A model generated the notes under the pieces. It saw nothing but the letters and a program-made list of their open reading frames with translations. It did no database searches and was not told the origin of the DNA. Positions 1-8,379 of a DNA stretch of 35,589 nucleotides are shown here, piece by piece. Position 1 is the stretch's first letter. Each line of letters begins with the position of its first letter. Position numbers and translations under genes: made by a program. This stretch comes from Pseudomonadales bacterium (GTDB taxonomy: Bacteria > Pseudomonadota > Gammaproteobacteria > Pseudomonadales > Azotimanducaceae), in assembly GCA_016779565.1 (NCBI GenBank), contig JADHNJ010000025.1, positions 1-35,589 of the forward strand, in the 5' to 3' direction.

Positions 1-252
1 ATTAACAAAGTGATGGAAGGACGGCCCAATATCACAGATGCAATCAAAAATGGAGAAATTGATTTCATCATTAATACCACAGAGGGCAAGCAAGCTATCA
101 AAGATTCCTTCGCGATAAGGCGCGATGCGCTCCAACATAATGTGTGCTACACCACGACAATGGCTGGTGGGCGTGCCAGTGTCGAAGCGTTGCGCCATCG
201 TGCGCAAATGGCAGTATACTGTTTGCAGGAAATGCACGCGGGCATCGACTAA
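1..252 (+). CDS. carB: Carbamoyl-phosphate synthase large subunit, C-terminal end (partial)
   Basis: Only the last 83 codons are present; the reading frame is open at the window edge and ends with TAA. The protein is the ammonia/ATP-handling subunit that makes carbamoyl phosphate for arginine and pyrimidine synthesis in the cytoplasm. The visible part is the end of the C-terminal MGS-like allosteric domain. It contains EGRPNITDAIKNGEI, INTTEGKQAI, RRDALQ and the terminal QEMHAGID, all closely matching E. coli CarB (EGRPHIQDRIKNGE, INTTSGRRAI, QEMHAQIK). greA follows 44 bases later, the usual carB-greA order in Pseudomonas-like genomes. The upstream catalytic part cannot be judged. Confidence 0.95.
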   Translation: MNKVMEGRPNITDAIKNGEIDFIINTTEGKQAIKDSFAIRRDALQHNVCYTTTMAGGRASVEALRHRAQMAVYCLQEMHAGID

Positions 253-296
253 GCCGCGTTCAATAAGCAAGAGTCAAGGGCGGCGGGCAAGACAGT

Positions 297-773
297 ATGG
301 ATAAAATTCCAATGACGCAAGCGGGTGCTGACGCGCTGCGACTAGAACTCAAACGACTGACATCGACAGAGCGACCTCGCATTGTCAAAGAGATTTCTGC
401 GGCACTAGAGCAAGGAGATCTGCGAGAAAATGCAGAGTTCCAGTATGCTAAAGAAGAGCAGGGCCACATCGAAGGTAGAATTTCCGAGATCGCAGCGAAG
501 CTTGGGGCTGCTCAAATTATTGACGTTACGGAACTGCCGAATACCGGCAAAGTAATTTTTGGGGTAACCGTGACCTTGCTCAATGTAGATACTGATGAGA
601 CCGTGGTTTATCAAATTGTTGGCGATGATGAAGCCGACATTAAAGCCCAAAAAATATCGATATATTCCCCGGTCGCCCGGAGCCTTATCGGCAAGCAGGT
701 CGATGACTCAGTGATCATTCAAATCCCGTCGGGACAGATCGAGTATGAAATTCTATCAGTCGAACACCTGTAA
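297..773 (+). CDS. greA: Transcription elongation factor GreA
   Basis: 158 residues, the normal GreA length. GreA enters the RNA polymerase secondary channel and stimulates cleavage of backtracked transcripts. The N-terminal antiparallel coiled coil covers about residues 1-75 (IPMTQAGADALRLELKRL, GDLRENAEFQYAKEEQ, EGRISEIAAKL). Its tip carries the acidic DLRENAE motif. The C-terminal FKBP-like domain follows (VIFGVTVTLLN, YQIVGDDEADIK, SPVARSLIGK). The chosen ATG gives MDKIPMT, which aligns with MQAIPMT in E. coli; the Shine-Dalgarno region is weak. It probably shares transcription with carB, given the 44-base gap. The convergent yhbY gene ends 53 bases downstream, with no clear terminator between them. 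Confidence 0.95.
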   Translation: MDKIPMTQAGADALRLELKRLTSTERPRIVKEISAALEQGDLRENAEFQYAKEEQGHIEGRISEIAAKLGAAQIIDVTELPNTGKVIFGVTVTLLNVDTDETVVYQIVGDDEADIKAQKISIYSPVARSLIGKQVDDSVIIQIPSGQIEYEILSVEHL

Positions 774-826
774 CGGCTTAGTGTAGTTAAAAGTGTTTGG
801 ATGATTCATTTTCCCTTAAATCCTGG

Positions 827-1129
827 CTACTGATAGCGCACTAGGTTTGACAGTGCAGGTTTTTGGACCGTCGCGCGGCGTAAAATCAAAGCGATACCTC
901 CGATCCTTTGGACTAGCTCCGATTGAGTTGATACCAGAAGCGCGTTGATCAGCAACTGGCGGGTCTCTCGGTCGGCGTTGATTCTGACCTTGATCAACTC
1001 GTGATCATCAAGCGCTCGCTCGAGCTCTGCAGCGACTTGTTCGGTGAGTCCATTCCCTGCGATTGTCACCACCGGATTAAGGTGATGACCAATGGCTCGA
1101 TACTGTTTTTTTTGTTGTTGCTGGTTCAT
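827..1129 (-). CDS. yhbY: YhbY, CRM-domain ribosome assembly RNA-binding protein
   Basis: 100 residues, the usual size. YhbY associates with pre-50S particles and is thought to help 23S rRNA/large-subunit assembly. The single CRM (CRS1-YhbY) domain has an IF3-C/KH-like fold. The conserved loop is seen as VTIAGNGLTE (residues 21-30), followed by ELERALDDHELIKVRI and LVQRIGGIALILRR. The frame stays open for 33 more codons upstream, but the ATG at 1129 gives the family N terminus (MNQQQQKKQYRAIGHHL). It is preceded by GAGG at good spacing, so I use it. It is divergent from rlmE, as in E. coli, with 57 bases between starts. Confidence 0.93.
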   Translation of the reverse strand: MNQQQQKKQYRAIGHHLNPVVTIAGNGLTEQVAAELERALDDHELIKVRINADRETRQLLINALLVSTQSELVQRIGGIALILRRATVQKPALSNLVRYQ

Positions 1130-1149
1130 AGGGCGCCTCAAATAGGTGT

Positions 1150-1155
1150 ATTGTA
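1150..1155 (-). promoter_or_regulatory. Candidate -10 element for yhbY
   Basis: On the - strand TACAAT lies 20 bases before the yhbY start codon, in the short yhbY/rlmE divergent region. It matches the sigma-70 -10 consensus at five of six positions. No good -35 hexamer is visible at 16-18 bases, so this is tentative. Confidence 0.3.
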
Positions 1156-1186
1156 CGCCATTGGTATTCACCTCTGTTACGTTAGT

Positions 1187-1822
1187 ATGAAAAAATCTAA
1201 AACCAGTCAGCGATGGCTCAATGAGCACGAACAGGACCCTTACGTTCTGAGAGCGCGGGCAGAGGGATATCGATCGCGGGCTGTATTCAAACTGATTGAA
1301 TTAGATGAGCGGTTACAATTATTCAAACCGCATCAAATCGTTGTCGATTTGGGGGCTGCGCCTGGTGGTTGGTCCCAAGTGGCAAGGTCGCGGTTAGGCG
1401 ACTCCGGCAGGGTAATTGCGCTAGATCTGCTCGAAATGGCTCCTATTGATGGAGTCGAATGCTTGGTGGGTGATTTTACGCAACGCGAGGTGTTAGCCTC
1501 CTTAGAGGCGACCCTTGTGTCTGAGGCCCCAGGTGCCCAAGTCGACCTTGTAATTTCTGATATGGCCCCCAATTTAAGTGGTATGAAAGCAGTCGATATT
1601 CCACGGAGTGCGTATTTAGTAGAGTTAGCGCTAGAGTTTGCTCAAGAGTGGCTGAAGCCCGGTGGCAACTTCGTCACGAAAGCGTTTGAGGGTGAGGGAA
1701 TTAACTCGCTGAGAGAACAGATTCGTAAGGGCTATGAAAAACAGGTTAATATCAAACCTAAAGCGTCCAGGGGGCGCTCAAGAGAGATTTACTTAGTAGG
1801 GCTAGGAAAACGTGCTTCGTAA
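1187..1822 (+). CDS. rlmE: 23S rRNA (uridine-2'-O-)-methyltransferase RlmE (FtsJ/RrmJ)
   Basis: 211 residues. It methylates the 2'-O of U2552 in the A loop of 23S rRNA (E. coli numbering), using S-adenosylmethionine late in 50S assembly. The SAM-binding motif is VDLGAAPGGWSQVA (residues 53-66). The catalytic K-D-K-E set is visible as K35 (AVFKL), D125 (VISDMAPN), K165 (NFVTKAFEG) and E200 (SREIYLVGLG). The frame extends upstream over yhbY, but the ATG at 1187 gives the canonical MKKSKTSQRWL start. No Shine-Dalgarno sequence stands out. ftsH starts 70 bases downstream, the classic rlmE-ftsH operon. Confidence 0.95.
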   Translation: MKKSKTSQRWLNEHEQDPYVLRARAEGYRSRAVFKLIELDERLQLFKPHQIVVDLGAAPGGWSQVARSRLGDSGRVIALDLLEMAPIDGVECLVGDFTQREVLASLEATLVSEAPGAQVDLVISDMAPNLSGMKAVDIPRSAYLVELALEFAQEWLKPGGNFVTKAFEGEGINSLREQIRKGYEKQVNIKPKASRGRSREIYLVGLGKRAS

Positions 1823-1892
1823 GAGATGCGGCGAACAGAGTCTGCAATCTCCGTCAAAAATGACGCGAATGCAGTCGCAATGAGGATAAGAC

Positions 1893-3833
1893 GTGAACGA
1901 TATGGGTAAAAACATCTTACTGTGGCTTGTGATTGCCGCTGTGTTACTGACGGTATTTCAGAATTTCAACGTCAATCGAGGCCCTGAAGAAGTTGAGTAT
2001 TCAACTTTTCTGGATCTAGTCAATGGGAATCAGATTCGTTCAGTAGAAATCGATGGTTTGATCATCCGAGGTCAACGCGCCGATGGGATCTCTTTTGAGA
2101 CCGTTCAACCCCAGATCGTTGATAAAGCTTTGATTGATGACCTATTAGATCATAACGTCAGCTTTCGCGGTGAGCGGCCTGAGCAGCAGAGCATCTGGAC
2201 GCAATTATTGGTTGCCAGCTTCCCGATTTTAGTCATTATTGCCGTTTTTATGTTCTTCATGCGGCAAATGCAAGGCGGTGCTAGTGGAAAAGGTGGGCCG
2301 CTGTCATTTGGTAAAAGTAAAGCAAAATTGCTTGGAGAAGATCAAATTAAAACGACCTTCGCGGATGTAGCTGGGGTCGATGAAGCTAAAGAAGAAGTCA
2401 AAGAATTGGTCGATTTTTTGAGAGAACCGAGCAAATTCCAAAAGCTGGGCGGCAAAATACCTCGCGGCACACTGATGGTTGGTTCGCCCGGTACGGGTAA
2501 AACGCTTTTGGCGAAAGCCATCGCTGGCGAAGCGAAAGTACCTTTTTTCTCTATCTCTGGCTCGGACTTCGTTGAGATGTTTGTTGGCGTTGGCGCATCG
2601 CGAGTGAGAGATATGTTCGAGCAAGCAAAGAAAGCGACACCTTGCATTATCTTTATCGATGAAATCGATGCTGTTGGCCGGCATCGAGGCGCCGGCTTGG
2701 GCGGTGGTCATGATGAACGAGAGCAAACACTTAACCAACTATTGGTGGAAATGGACGGATTCGAGGGTAATGAAGGGATTATTGTCATTGCTTCAACTAA
2801 CCGCCCGGACGTGCTCGATCCAGCGCTGCTGCGACCCGGCCGCTTTGACCGTCAGGTTGTCGTACCGCTGCCGGATTTGCGTGGTCGAGAACAGGTATTG
2901 AAAGTTCATATGCGAAAGGTGCCGATTGCAGAGGATGTTGTCGCGCTAGACATTGCCCGGGGTACACCAGGGTTTTCAGGAGCAGACTTGGCCAACGTCG
3001 TTAATGAGGCCGCCTTGTTCGCAGCAAGACAGGACCAGCGTCTCGTATCGATGCGTCATTTTGAGCAAGCAAAAGACAAGATCATGATGGGCGCTGAGCG
3101 CAAGACCATGGTGATGTCTGAAAAAGAAAAGACCAATACAGCCTATCATGAAGCTGGACACTGTATCGTTGGGTACTTAATGCCGGAACATGACCCGAGT
3201 TATAAGGTATCGATCATTCCACGGGGCCGTGCTTTGGGGGTCACGATGTTTTTGCCGGAAGAGGATAGGTATTCAATTAGTAAGCGTGCTCTTGAAAGTC
3301 AGATTTGTGGTTTGTTTGGCGGACGGATCGCTGAGGAAATGACCTTGGGGCAAGAAGGCGTTACAACCGGAGCGTCGAACGATATCGAGCGGGCAACGAA
3401 AATGGCTCGTTCCATGGTGACGAAGTGGGGCCTATCCGAAAAGCTAGGTCCTATGCAGTACGAAGATGAAGACAGTGAAGTCTTCCTAGGGAAATCTGCA
3501 GGCAATGCGAGAGCAAACGTTTCGGCTGAAACTGCGAAGGTGATCGATGAGGAAATCAAGCAAATAATTGATGGATGTTATCAAAAAGCGCAGAAGATCT
3601 TGGTCGATAATCGTGACAAGTTGGATGCGATGGCTGCCGCGTTACTCGAGTACGAAACGATCGACAAGAGCCAAATCGACGACATCATGGCAGGCCGCGC
3701 CCCAAAACCACCCAGCGACTGGGATAATGATTCGCCGTCAGGAAGCAGCGGCACCAGCGAGGCAGCTCAGGCCGATTCAGAATCTAAGGCGGATCCTGAC
3801 GACGCAATCGACGGCGCGCCGTCTGGCGCCTAG
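1893..3833 (+). CDS. ftsH: ATP-dependent zinc metalloprotease FtsH
   Basis: 646 residues, normal length. FtsH is a hexameric inner-membrane AAA+ protease that degrades misfolded membrane proteins and regulators such as LpxC and sigma-32. Transmembrane segments are at about 7-25 and 104-124, flanking the periplasmic domain. The AAA module has Walker A GSPGTGKT (197-204), Walker [13 protein letters not shown], and the second region of homology ([20 protein letters not shown]). The zinc site is HEAGH (419-423). The Walker A second residue is Ser where Pro is usual. The C-terminal tail is acidic and Ser-rich. The GTG start is chosen because GAGG lies 7 bases upstream; the ATG three codons later lacks a ribosome site. 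folP follows after 6 bases. Confidence 0.97.
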   Translation: MNDMGKNILLWLVIAAVLLTVFQNFNVNRGPEEVEYSTFLDLVNGNQIRSVEIDGLIIRGQRADGISFETVQPQIVDKALIDDLLDHNVSFRGERPEQQSIWTQLLVASFPILVIIAVFMFFMRQMQGGASGKGGPLSFGKSKAKLLGEDQIKTTFADVAGVDEAKEEVKELVDFLREPSKFQKLGGKIPRGTLMVGSPGTGKTLLAKAIAGEAKVPFFSISGSDFVEMFVGVGASRVRDMFEQAKKATPCIIFIDEIDAVGRHRGAGLGGGHDEREQTLNQLLVEMDGFEGNEGIIVIASTNRPDVLDPALLRPGRFDRQVVVPLPDLRGREQVLKVHMRKVPIAEDVVALDIARGTPGFSGADLANVVNEAALFAARQDQRLVSMRHFEQAKDKIMMGAERKTMVMSEKEKTNTAYHEAGHCIVGYLMPEHDPSYKVSIIPRGRALGVTMFLPEEDRYSISKRALESQICGLFGGRIAEEMTLGQEGVTTGASNDIERATKMARSMVTKWGLSEKLGPMQYEDEDSEVFLGKSAGNARANVSAETAKVIDEEIKQIIDGCYQKAQKILVDNRDKLDAMAAALLEYETIDKSQIDDIMAGRAPKPPSDWDNDSPSGSSGTSEAAQADSESKADPDDAIDGAPSGA

Positions 3834-3839
3834 CTTACC

Positions 3840-4667
3840 GTGACTGTGCCGAGGCTTCGGGCGCGTTTAAACTCGGCTGATCCCCTAGTGATGGGCGTAC
3901 TTAACGTCACGCCGGATTCATTTTCAGATGGCGGCTTGTACCAAAGCGTTGAGCAAGCGGTTGACCGTGTTGGGGTTATGATCGATGAGGGCGTCGACAT
4001 CATTGATATCGGCGGAGAATCAACTCGCCCGGGATCGATTCCGCCAACGCCTAATGAGGAACTGGATCGCGTTTTACCAATTCTGGAGGCGGTCCGCACC
4101 CATTTTGATATCCCTATTTCCATTGATACCAGCACACCAGAGGTAATGCGAGCAGCGCTGCGCTGCAAAATTTCGATGATAAACGATGTGCGAGCCTTGC
4201 AACGGTCGGGTGCGGTTGAGGCAATTGGTGATGAAGCTCTGGTGGTGCTGATGCACATGCTGGGTACCCCCCAAACGATGCAGGTCAATCCGCGATATAC
4301 TGATGTGGTTAAGGATGTCTGGACATTCTTATCAAACAGGATATCCGCTGTTGAAACGGCAGGCGTTGCTAAGAACCGTTTAATATTGGATCCGGGCTTT
4401 GGTTTTGGTAAAACATTGGCTCAAAATCTACAGTTGATTCAGGAGCTGCCTAAATTTTTGAGCTTGGGTTGTCCCGTTATGGTAGGTCTCTCTAGGAAAA
4501 GCAGTATTCGGCAGTTGGCGACCGACCTTATTGCAGGGTCCGTTGCGGGCGCGCTAGCTTCGGTCTCGTTGGGCGCGAAAATTGTTCGAGTTCATGATGT
4601 TGGGGCGACTGTCAGTGCGCTTTCTGTATGGCGTGAACTGGGTGTGAGCAAGCTAGGTGCAGTATGA
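3840..4667 (+). CDS. folP: Dihydropteroate synthase
   Basis: 275 residues. It condenses 6-hydroxymethyl-7,8-dihydropterin diphosphate with p-aminobenzoate to give dihydropteroate in folate synthesis; it is the sulfonamide target. The motifs appear in order: [16 protein letters not shown] (17-32), [11 protein letters not shown] (56-66), [28 protein letters not shown] (181-192), GLSRKSS (216-222) and VRVHDVG (249-255). The segment after RKS is about four residues shorter than in E. coli. The GTG start lies 6 bases after the ftsH stop with no obvious ribosome site, so translation is probably coupled to ftsH. A second GTG two codons later is possible. It overlaps glmM by four bases (ATGA). Confidence 0.95.
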   Translation: MTVPRLRARLNSADPLVMGVLNVTPDSFSDGGLYQSVEQAVDRVGVMIDEGVDIIDIGGESTRPGSIPPTPNEELDRVLPILEAVRTHFDIPISIDTSTPEVMRAALRCKISMINDVRALQRSGAVEAIGDEALVVLMHMLGTPQTMQVNPRYTDVVKDVWTFLSNRISAVETAGVAKNRLILDPGFGFGKTLAQNLQLIQELPKFLSLGCPVMVGLSRKSSIRQLATDLIAGSVAGALASVSLGAKIVRVHDVGATVSALSVWRELGVSKLGAV

Positions 4668-5992
4668 GTCGTAAGTATTTTGGAACAGATGGCATTCGTG
4701 GTCCCGTTGGTCAGACGCCGATTACTGCAGAATTTGTGTTGAAGCTAGGCTGGGCGGCGGGTAAAGCCTTTTGCCCAGAGGGCGGTGGCACGATCTTGAT
4801 TGGCAAAGACACTCGTAACTCTGGTTATATTCTTGAATCTGCACTGGAGGCAGGACTCGCATCAGCCGGTGTCAACGTACTTCTGCTTGGACCAATGCCC
4901 ACTCCTGCGGTCGCTTATCTGACGCGCGCAGTCTCTGCTCAAGCAGGCATCGTGATCAGCGCATCTCATAATCCTTACTCAGACAATGGCATTAAGTTTT
5001 TTTCTTCAGACGGCGAGAAACTACCAGACTCGATGGAGCTGACAATTGAGGCGCTATTAGAAGCCCCCATGACCACTGTACCCTCGGCAGTCTTGGGGCG
5101 GGCAAAACGGTTGGACGACGCCGTTGGTCGTTACATTGAATTTTGTAAAAATACGGTTGACAAAAACCTTAGCTTAAAAGGGCTCAAGCTTGTCGTTGAC
5201 TGCGCCCACGGGGCCGCTTACAAAATTGCGCCGGCAGTCTTTAAAGAGCTTGGCGCTGAGGTGATCGCGATTGGCTGTGAGCCTGATGGCCTAAATATCA
5301 ATGAGGGTTTTGGCGCGACAAGCCCCGATGCGCTATCTGCAGCTGTTGTCTCATCGCAGGCAGATGTGGGCATTGCTCTAGACGGGGATGCCGACCGACT
5401 GATTATGGTTGACCACACAGGCGCGGTGGTCGATGGCGATGAGCTACTGCTAGTGATTGCACGAAACGAACAGCGGGCGGGCAGACTCAAAGGTGGTGTT
5501 GTTGGCACAAAGATGAGTAATCATGGCCTGGCCTTGACCTTGGAAGCTCATGATATTCCCTTTGTTCGAGCCGATGTCGGTGATCGATTTGTCCTTGCTG
5601 AATTAAATGCGCGAGGGTGGTCACTAGGCGGCGAAAGCTCTGGCCACATCTTGTGCTTGGATCAAACGACCACGGGAGATGGCATTGTATCGGCACTGCA
5701 GGTATTGCAAGCCCTGAAGGCGGATGATCAGTCGCTTGCAATGTTAAAATCAGAGATGACAAAGCTGCCACAGGTGATGATCAATGTCCGAGATGTTGAT
5801 CGAGAGTTAATTGAGGCCGAGCCCCTTAAGGCTGCGGTGGCAAACGTCGAAGAAAAGTTGGCCGGCACCGGCCGCGTGTTGCTGAGAGCATCTGGCACCG
5901 AGCCTTTGGTAAGAGTGATGGTAGAGGGTGAAGTTGCGGAACAAGTGCAGGGTTTTGCTGAACAATTAGCAGAGCGTCTTCGCGCTTTGTAG
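4664..5992 (+). CDS. glmM: Phosphoglucosamine mutase GlmM
   Basis: 442 residues (E. coli 445). It interconverts glucosamine-6-phosphate and glucosamine-1-phosphate, feeding UDP-GlcNAc for peptidoglycan and lipopolysaccharide. It belongs to the alpha-D-phosphohexomutase superfamily of four domains. The catalytic phosphoserine is S101 in [15 protein letters not shown]. The Mg2+-binding loop is DGDADR (240-245), the sugar-binding loop is GGESSGHI, and the phosphate-binding loop is [15 protein letters not shown]. The start codon overlaps the folP stop (ATGA), so the two are translationally coupled. This ftsH-folP-glmM order is typical of Gammaproteobacteria. Confidence 0.97.
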   Translation: MSRKYFGTDGIRGPVGQTPITAEFVLKLGWAAGKAFCPEGGGTILIGKDTRNSGYILESALEAGLASAGVNVLLLGPMPTPAVAYLTRAVSAQAGIVISASHNPYSDNGIKFFSSDGEKLPDSMELTIEALLEAPMTTVPSAVLGRAKRLDDAVGRYIEFCKNTVDKNLSLKGLKLVVDCAHGAAYKIAPAVFKELGAEVIAIGCEPDGLNINEGFGATSPDALSAAVVSSQADVGIALDGDADRLIMVDHTGAVVDGDELLLVIARNEQRAGRLKGGVVGTKMSNHGLALTLEAHDIPFVRADVGDRFVLAELNARGWSLGGESSGHILCLDQTTTGDGIVSALQVLQALKADDQSLAMLKSEMTKLPQVMINVRDVDRELIEAEPLKAAVANVEEKLAGTGRVLLRASGTEPLVRVMVEGEVAEQVQGFAEQLAERLRAL

Positions 5993-6087
5993 GATTGAAA
6001 GTTACTCTTAGGTTCGGTACCATTCGCGACCCTGAGTTTGGGAAGTAAATCCACGGCGGCAGGACTTGTAAAGTGAGCGGTAAAGCT

Positions 6088-6117
6088 TTGAAACTCCTAC
6101 TGTTACGAAGGTATACC
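6088..6117 (+). promoter_or_regulatory. Candidate sigma-70 promoter for tpiA
   Basis: TTGAAA (6088-6093) and TATACC (6112-6117) are separated by 18 bases, in the 151-base gap between glmM and tpiA. The -35 matches five of six consensus positions and the -10 matches four. Initiation would fall about 20 bases before the tpiA start codon. This is a pattern match only. Confidence 0.35.
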
Positions 6118-6143
6118 ATGGTCGGCTAGACCGAAGGTGGGAA

Positions 6144-6911
6144 ATGAAGCAGCCATTGATAGTCGCTAATTGGAAGATGAATGGCTCAGAGCTGTTGCTG
6201 CGCGACCTGGTTCGAGCCTTTGAGCACCAGGGGCCAGATCTAGCGGCTCAGGTGGTGCTTACTTTACCCGCGCCCTTTTTTTCTCTAGCGAGAGCGTTGC
6301 TTGAGTCTGGTGAAATAAGTTGGGGTGGTCAGAACATCCACTGGCAAGACGAAGGTGCTTTCACAGGGGAAATAAGCGCGCCGATGATTGCGGCGATGGG
6401 AGGCACGCATTGTATAGTCGGGCACTCCGAGCGTAGACAGGGGTGGGCAGAAACCGATCAAGTGGTAGCAAGTAAAGCGCAAGCCTGCCTCAGAGCGGAT
6501 ATAACGCCGATTGTTTGTGTTGGCGAACGCCTTGAAGAGCGGCAGCAGGATAAGACAATGGAGGTGGTGAAACGTCAACTTGAGGCGGTGATCACCAATT
6601 TAGCGCCGGCGTTGCTCGAAAAAATTGTTGTAGCTTATGAGCCTGTTTGGGCAATCGGCACCGGGCAAGAAGCGACACCAGAGATGGCTCAAGAGGTTCA
6701 TAGCAGCTTAAAGAAATTGCTGGGCACTCAATGTTTACAATCTCCGCCTGTGTTGTATGGCGGTAGTGTAAAAGCGGATAATGTCGCTGCGCTGCTGGCG
6801 ATGGACGATGTTGATGGCGTGTTAGTTGGAGGCGCGTCGCTTGTCACCGAAGAATTCGTAAGATTGTGTGCTTATGCGGGTGAACAAGCGAAAAACAATA
6901 GCAATGGTTAG
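6144..6911 (+). CDS. tpiA: Triosephosphate isomerase
   Basis: 255 residues, normal for the TIM barrel enzyme. It interconverts dihydroxyacetone phosphate and glyceraldehyde-3-phosphate in glycolysis and gluconeogenesis. The catalytic residues are all visible: N9 and K11 (VANWKMNG), H94 (VGHSERR) and E166 (AYEPVWAIGTG). The phosphate-binding motifs YGGSVK and GVLVGGASL are near the C terminus. The ATG is preceded by AAGGTGGGA at good spacing. Position between glmM and secG is the Pseudomonas-type arrangement; E. coli keeps tpiA elsewhere. Confidence 0.97.
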   Translation: MKQPLIVANWKMNGSELLLRDLVRAFEHQGPDLAAQVVLTLPAPFFSLARALLESGEISWGGQNIHWQDEGAFTGEISAPMIAAMGGTHCIVGHSERRQGWAETDQVVASKAQACLRADITPIVCVGERLEERQQDKTMEVVKRQLEAVITNLAPALLEKIVVAYEPVWAIGTGQEATPEMAQEVHSSLKKLLGTQCLQSPPVLYGGSVKADNVAALLAMDDVDGVLVGGASLVTEEFVRLCAYAGEQAKNNSNG

Positions 6912-7072
6912 CTAGTATATAATCCGAATCAAGGCGCATTGGTGGGGACGGATAGGCGGTAATGGGGCATAGGTCAAAGGGTTGACGGCTTGCCGACAGA
7001 TAATCAGGCGTGGCGTCATAGAGTCAAGAGTTGCTAAAGCACACGCAGGAAAGCGGGGCAGTTGGAAATATT

Positions 7073-7417
7073 ATGGATTTAGATCTATTTGAGCAATTAG
7101 TATTAGTGATTCACGTTGTTGCTGCGCTTGCAGTCATTGGCTTAGTGTTGATCCAGCAAGGCAAAGGTGCTGACATGGGCTCTGGCTTTGGTGGTGGCGC
7201 GTCCAACACGGTGTTTGGTAGTGCTGGCGCAGGTAATTTTTTAACCCGATTGACGACTTGGATCGCAATCGCCTTTTTTGTAACTAGTTTTGGTTTAGCT
7301 TATGTGGCTAAACAACGCTCTGAAATGCTTATTGACCAGGGAATGCCTCAAATTGAGGCGGTTGAAGTGCTCGAGACCCCTGAAGTCAGTGCGCCCTCAG
7401 AAATTCCAGAGCTATAA
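7073..7417 (+). CDS. secG: Preprotein translocase subunit SecG
   Basis: 114 residues. SecG is the small auxiliary subunit of the SecYEG channel in the inner membrane. Two transmembrane helices are seen at about 7-27 and 59-79. They flank the conserved cytoplasmic loop LIQQGKGADMGSGFGGGAS...VFGSAGAGNFLTR, which is near-identical in pattern to E. coli. The frame could start at a TTG at 7031, but the ATG at 7073 has GGAA at 5-base spacing and gives the family N terminus. The tail after the second helix is longer than in E. coli and is rich in Glu and Pro (EVLETPEVSAPSEIPEL), as in many Pseudomonas-like SecG proteins. tRNA-Leu starts 8 bases after the stop. Confidence 0.94.
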   Translation: MDLDLFEQLVLVIHVVAALAVIGLVLIQQGKGADMGSGFGGGASNTVFGSAGAGNFLTRLTTWIAIAFFVTSFGLAYVAKQRSEMLIDQGMPQIEAVEVLETPEVSAPSEIPEL

Positions 7418-7425
7418 ACTGTTAA

Positions 7426-7512
7426 GCCGAAGTGGTGGAATTGGTAGACACGCTATCTTGAGGGGGTAGTGGGGGTAACCCCGTGGAGGTTCAAGTCCTC
7501 TCTTCGGCACCA
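7426..7512 (+). tRNA. leuU: tRNA-Leu (anticodon GAG)
   Basis: 87 bases including encoded CCA. The acceptor stem GCCGAAG/CTTCGGC pairs fully, with discriminator A. The anticodon stem CTATC/GGTAG holds the loop TTGAGGG, with anticodon GAG at 7460-7462, reading CUU/CUC. The long class II variable arm is a GGGG-TAA-CCCC hairpin, and the T loop is TTCAAGT. Its position directly after secG matches leuU in E. coli and Pseudomonas. It is probably processed from the secG transcript. No T-rich terminator follows it. Confidence 0.97.
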
Positions 7513-8248
7513 ATTTGATGATGATCCAGCGCCTCCAGCATGGGACGCTTATTGGATCGTTGAAGGGCAGCAAGCGCAAAGATAAGGTCACAAAGGCGAG
7601 GTGTCCTGTCGCGCGTACCCGGTCTAGTCAAACCGAAGCACTGGTCAAACCAAAGCACTAGTCAAATCAAAGTTCGAACGAAATCAAAGTTCTCACTAAA
7701 TCAAAGTTTTAAACAAATCTCGAGCGTTAGTTAAGGCCCTCGGCTATGAAAGTAGCTGCCTTCGACCTTTTGCGCGTGTTTTAAGTCCGATTGAACTTCG
7801 GAAAGGCCTTTTAATTGGCCCATGTTTTAGGGCGGGACGGGGTTCGGGGATGCAATGCCTAAAAACCTAGGTCCAAAAGTCGATTAAAAACTCAGCCAGC
7901 AAAACAATGGACCTCAGTTTGTCTATCGCTGTTAAGAGTTTAAGACCTATGGTTTGAATCAGGTGGATACCACGTTTGCGATGTTTATTGCTGAGTGCTG
8001 TCGATTACGGAACGTGGCTAGACCGTCAGCTAGGCATTTATGCTCCGACTCATTGGCGGATTCAATACAGAATTTCCTGTCCAAATGATTGGCGGAACGC
8101 GAAGTGCATGTCTCTTGGTTGGTTATGCAGCGTCCAATGGGACCAATGCAGCTGCGTTGATTTTCATGCTGCGGTGATGATGGTTTTCAGCTAAGCAAAA
8201 GCGCTAACCAAATGCACAGCTGTTTATGGCTAGGATGCGCTATAGAGG
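7513..8248 (+). other. Long spacer without a convincing gene
   Basis: 736 bases between the end of tRNA-Leu and the tRNA-fMet promoter. The short open frames are weakly supported. One at 7976-8194 (72 codons) is rich in Cys, Trp and Met. One at 8040-8177 (45 codons, MLRLIGGFNTEF...) has only a poor ribosome site. Neither resembles a family I know. The spacer holds the 17-bp tandem repeat (separate entry). It also has short inverted repeats such as GGCC-TTTTAATT-GGCC near 7804-7820 and GTGG-ATA-CCAC at 7963-7973, and two copies of ATTGGCGGA (8052-8060, 8088-8096). In E. coli argG sits here; no trace of argG is readable. Confidence 0.6.
7624..7708 (+). repeat. Degenerate 17-bp tandem repeat, five units
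   Basis: Five consecutive 17-base units start at 7624, 7641, 7658, 7675 and 7692. Units 1 and 2 read CTAGTCAAACCGAAGCA and CTGGTCAAACCAAAGCA. Unit 3 is CTAGTCAAATCAAAGTT. Units 4 and 5 keep the second half, AAATCAAAGTT, but diverge in the first six bases. A sixth, very weak unit may follow at 7709. The exact 17-base register, with gradual decay along the array, argues for tandem duplication rather than chance. Confidence 0.8.
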
Positions 8249-8277
8249 TTGACCGCCGCGCTTGGTGAACCTATAAT
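8249..8277 (+). promoter_or_regulatory. Strong sigma-70 promoter for tRNA-fMet and the nusA operon
   Basis: TTGACC (8249-8254) and a perfect TATAAT (8272-8277) are spaced by exactly 17 bases. The region after the -10 is GC-rich (TGGCGCCC), as in stringently controlled stable-RNA promoters. Transcription should begin near 8284, about 9 bases before the mature tRNA. By analogy with E. coli metY-nusA, readthrough from here would supply rimP-nusA-infB and the genes beyond. Confidence 0.8.
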
Positions 8278-8292
8278 TGGCGCCCTTGTTGT

Positions 8293-8369
8293 TGCGGGGT
8301 GGAGCAGTCTGGTAGCTCGACGGGCTCATAACCCGTAGGTCGCGGGTTCAAATCCTGCCCCCGCTACCA
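8293..8369 (+). tRNA. metY: Initiator tRNA-fMet (CAT) with a U1-U72 mismatch
   Basis: 77 bases with encoded CCA. The initiator hallmarks are present: the anticodon stem ends in three G-C pairs (ACGGG/CCCGT) around the loop CTCATAA, and there is no Watson-Crick pair at 1-72. In the common bacterial form that mismatch is C1-A72. Here position 1 is T (8293) and position 72 is T (8365), giving U-U. Acceptor pairs 2-71 to 7-66 (GCGGGG/CCCCGC) are intact. Placement ahead of rimP-nusA-infB is the metY position of E. coli. Confidence 0.96.
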
Positions 8370-8379
8370 CTTTAAGGAG

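Noticed and set aside
6918-6923. A TATAAT just after tpiA, as a secG/tRNA-Leu promoter
   Set aside because: No -35 hexamer or TG extension is found at usable spacing. Kept out of the feature list, although it may still be functional.
7031-7072. An extended SecG start at a TTG
   Set aside because: The ATG at 7073 has a ribosome site and gives the family N terminus. The extra residues are not hydrophobic and do not resemble SecG.
7976-8194. A 72-codon open frame in the spacer before tRNA-fMet
   Set aside because: There is no ribosome site, the composition is odd (Cys, Trp and Met rich), no family is recognised, and it overlaps another equally weak frame (8040-8177).
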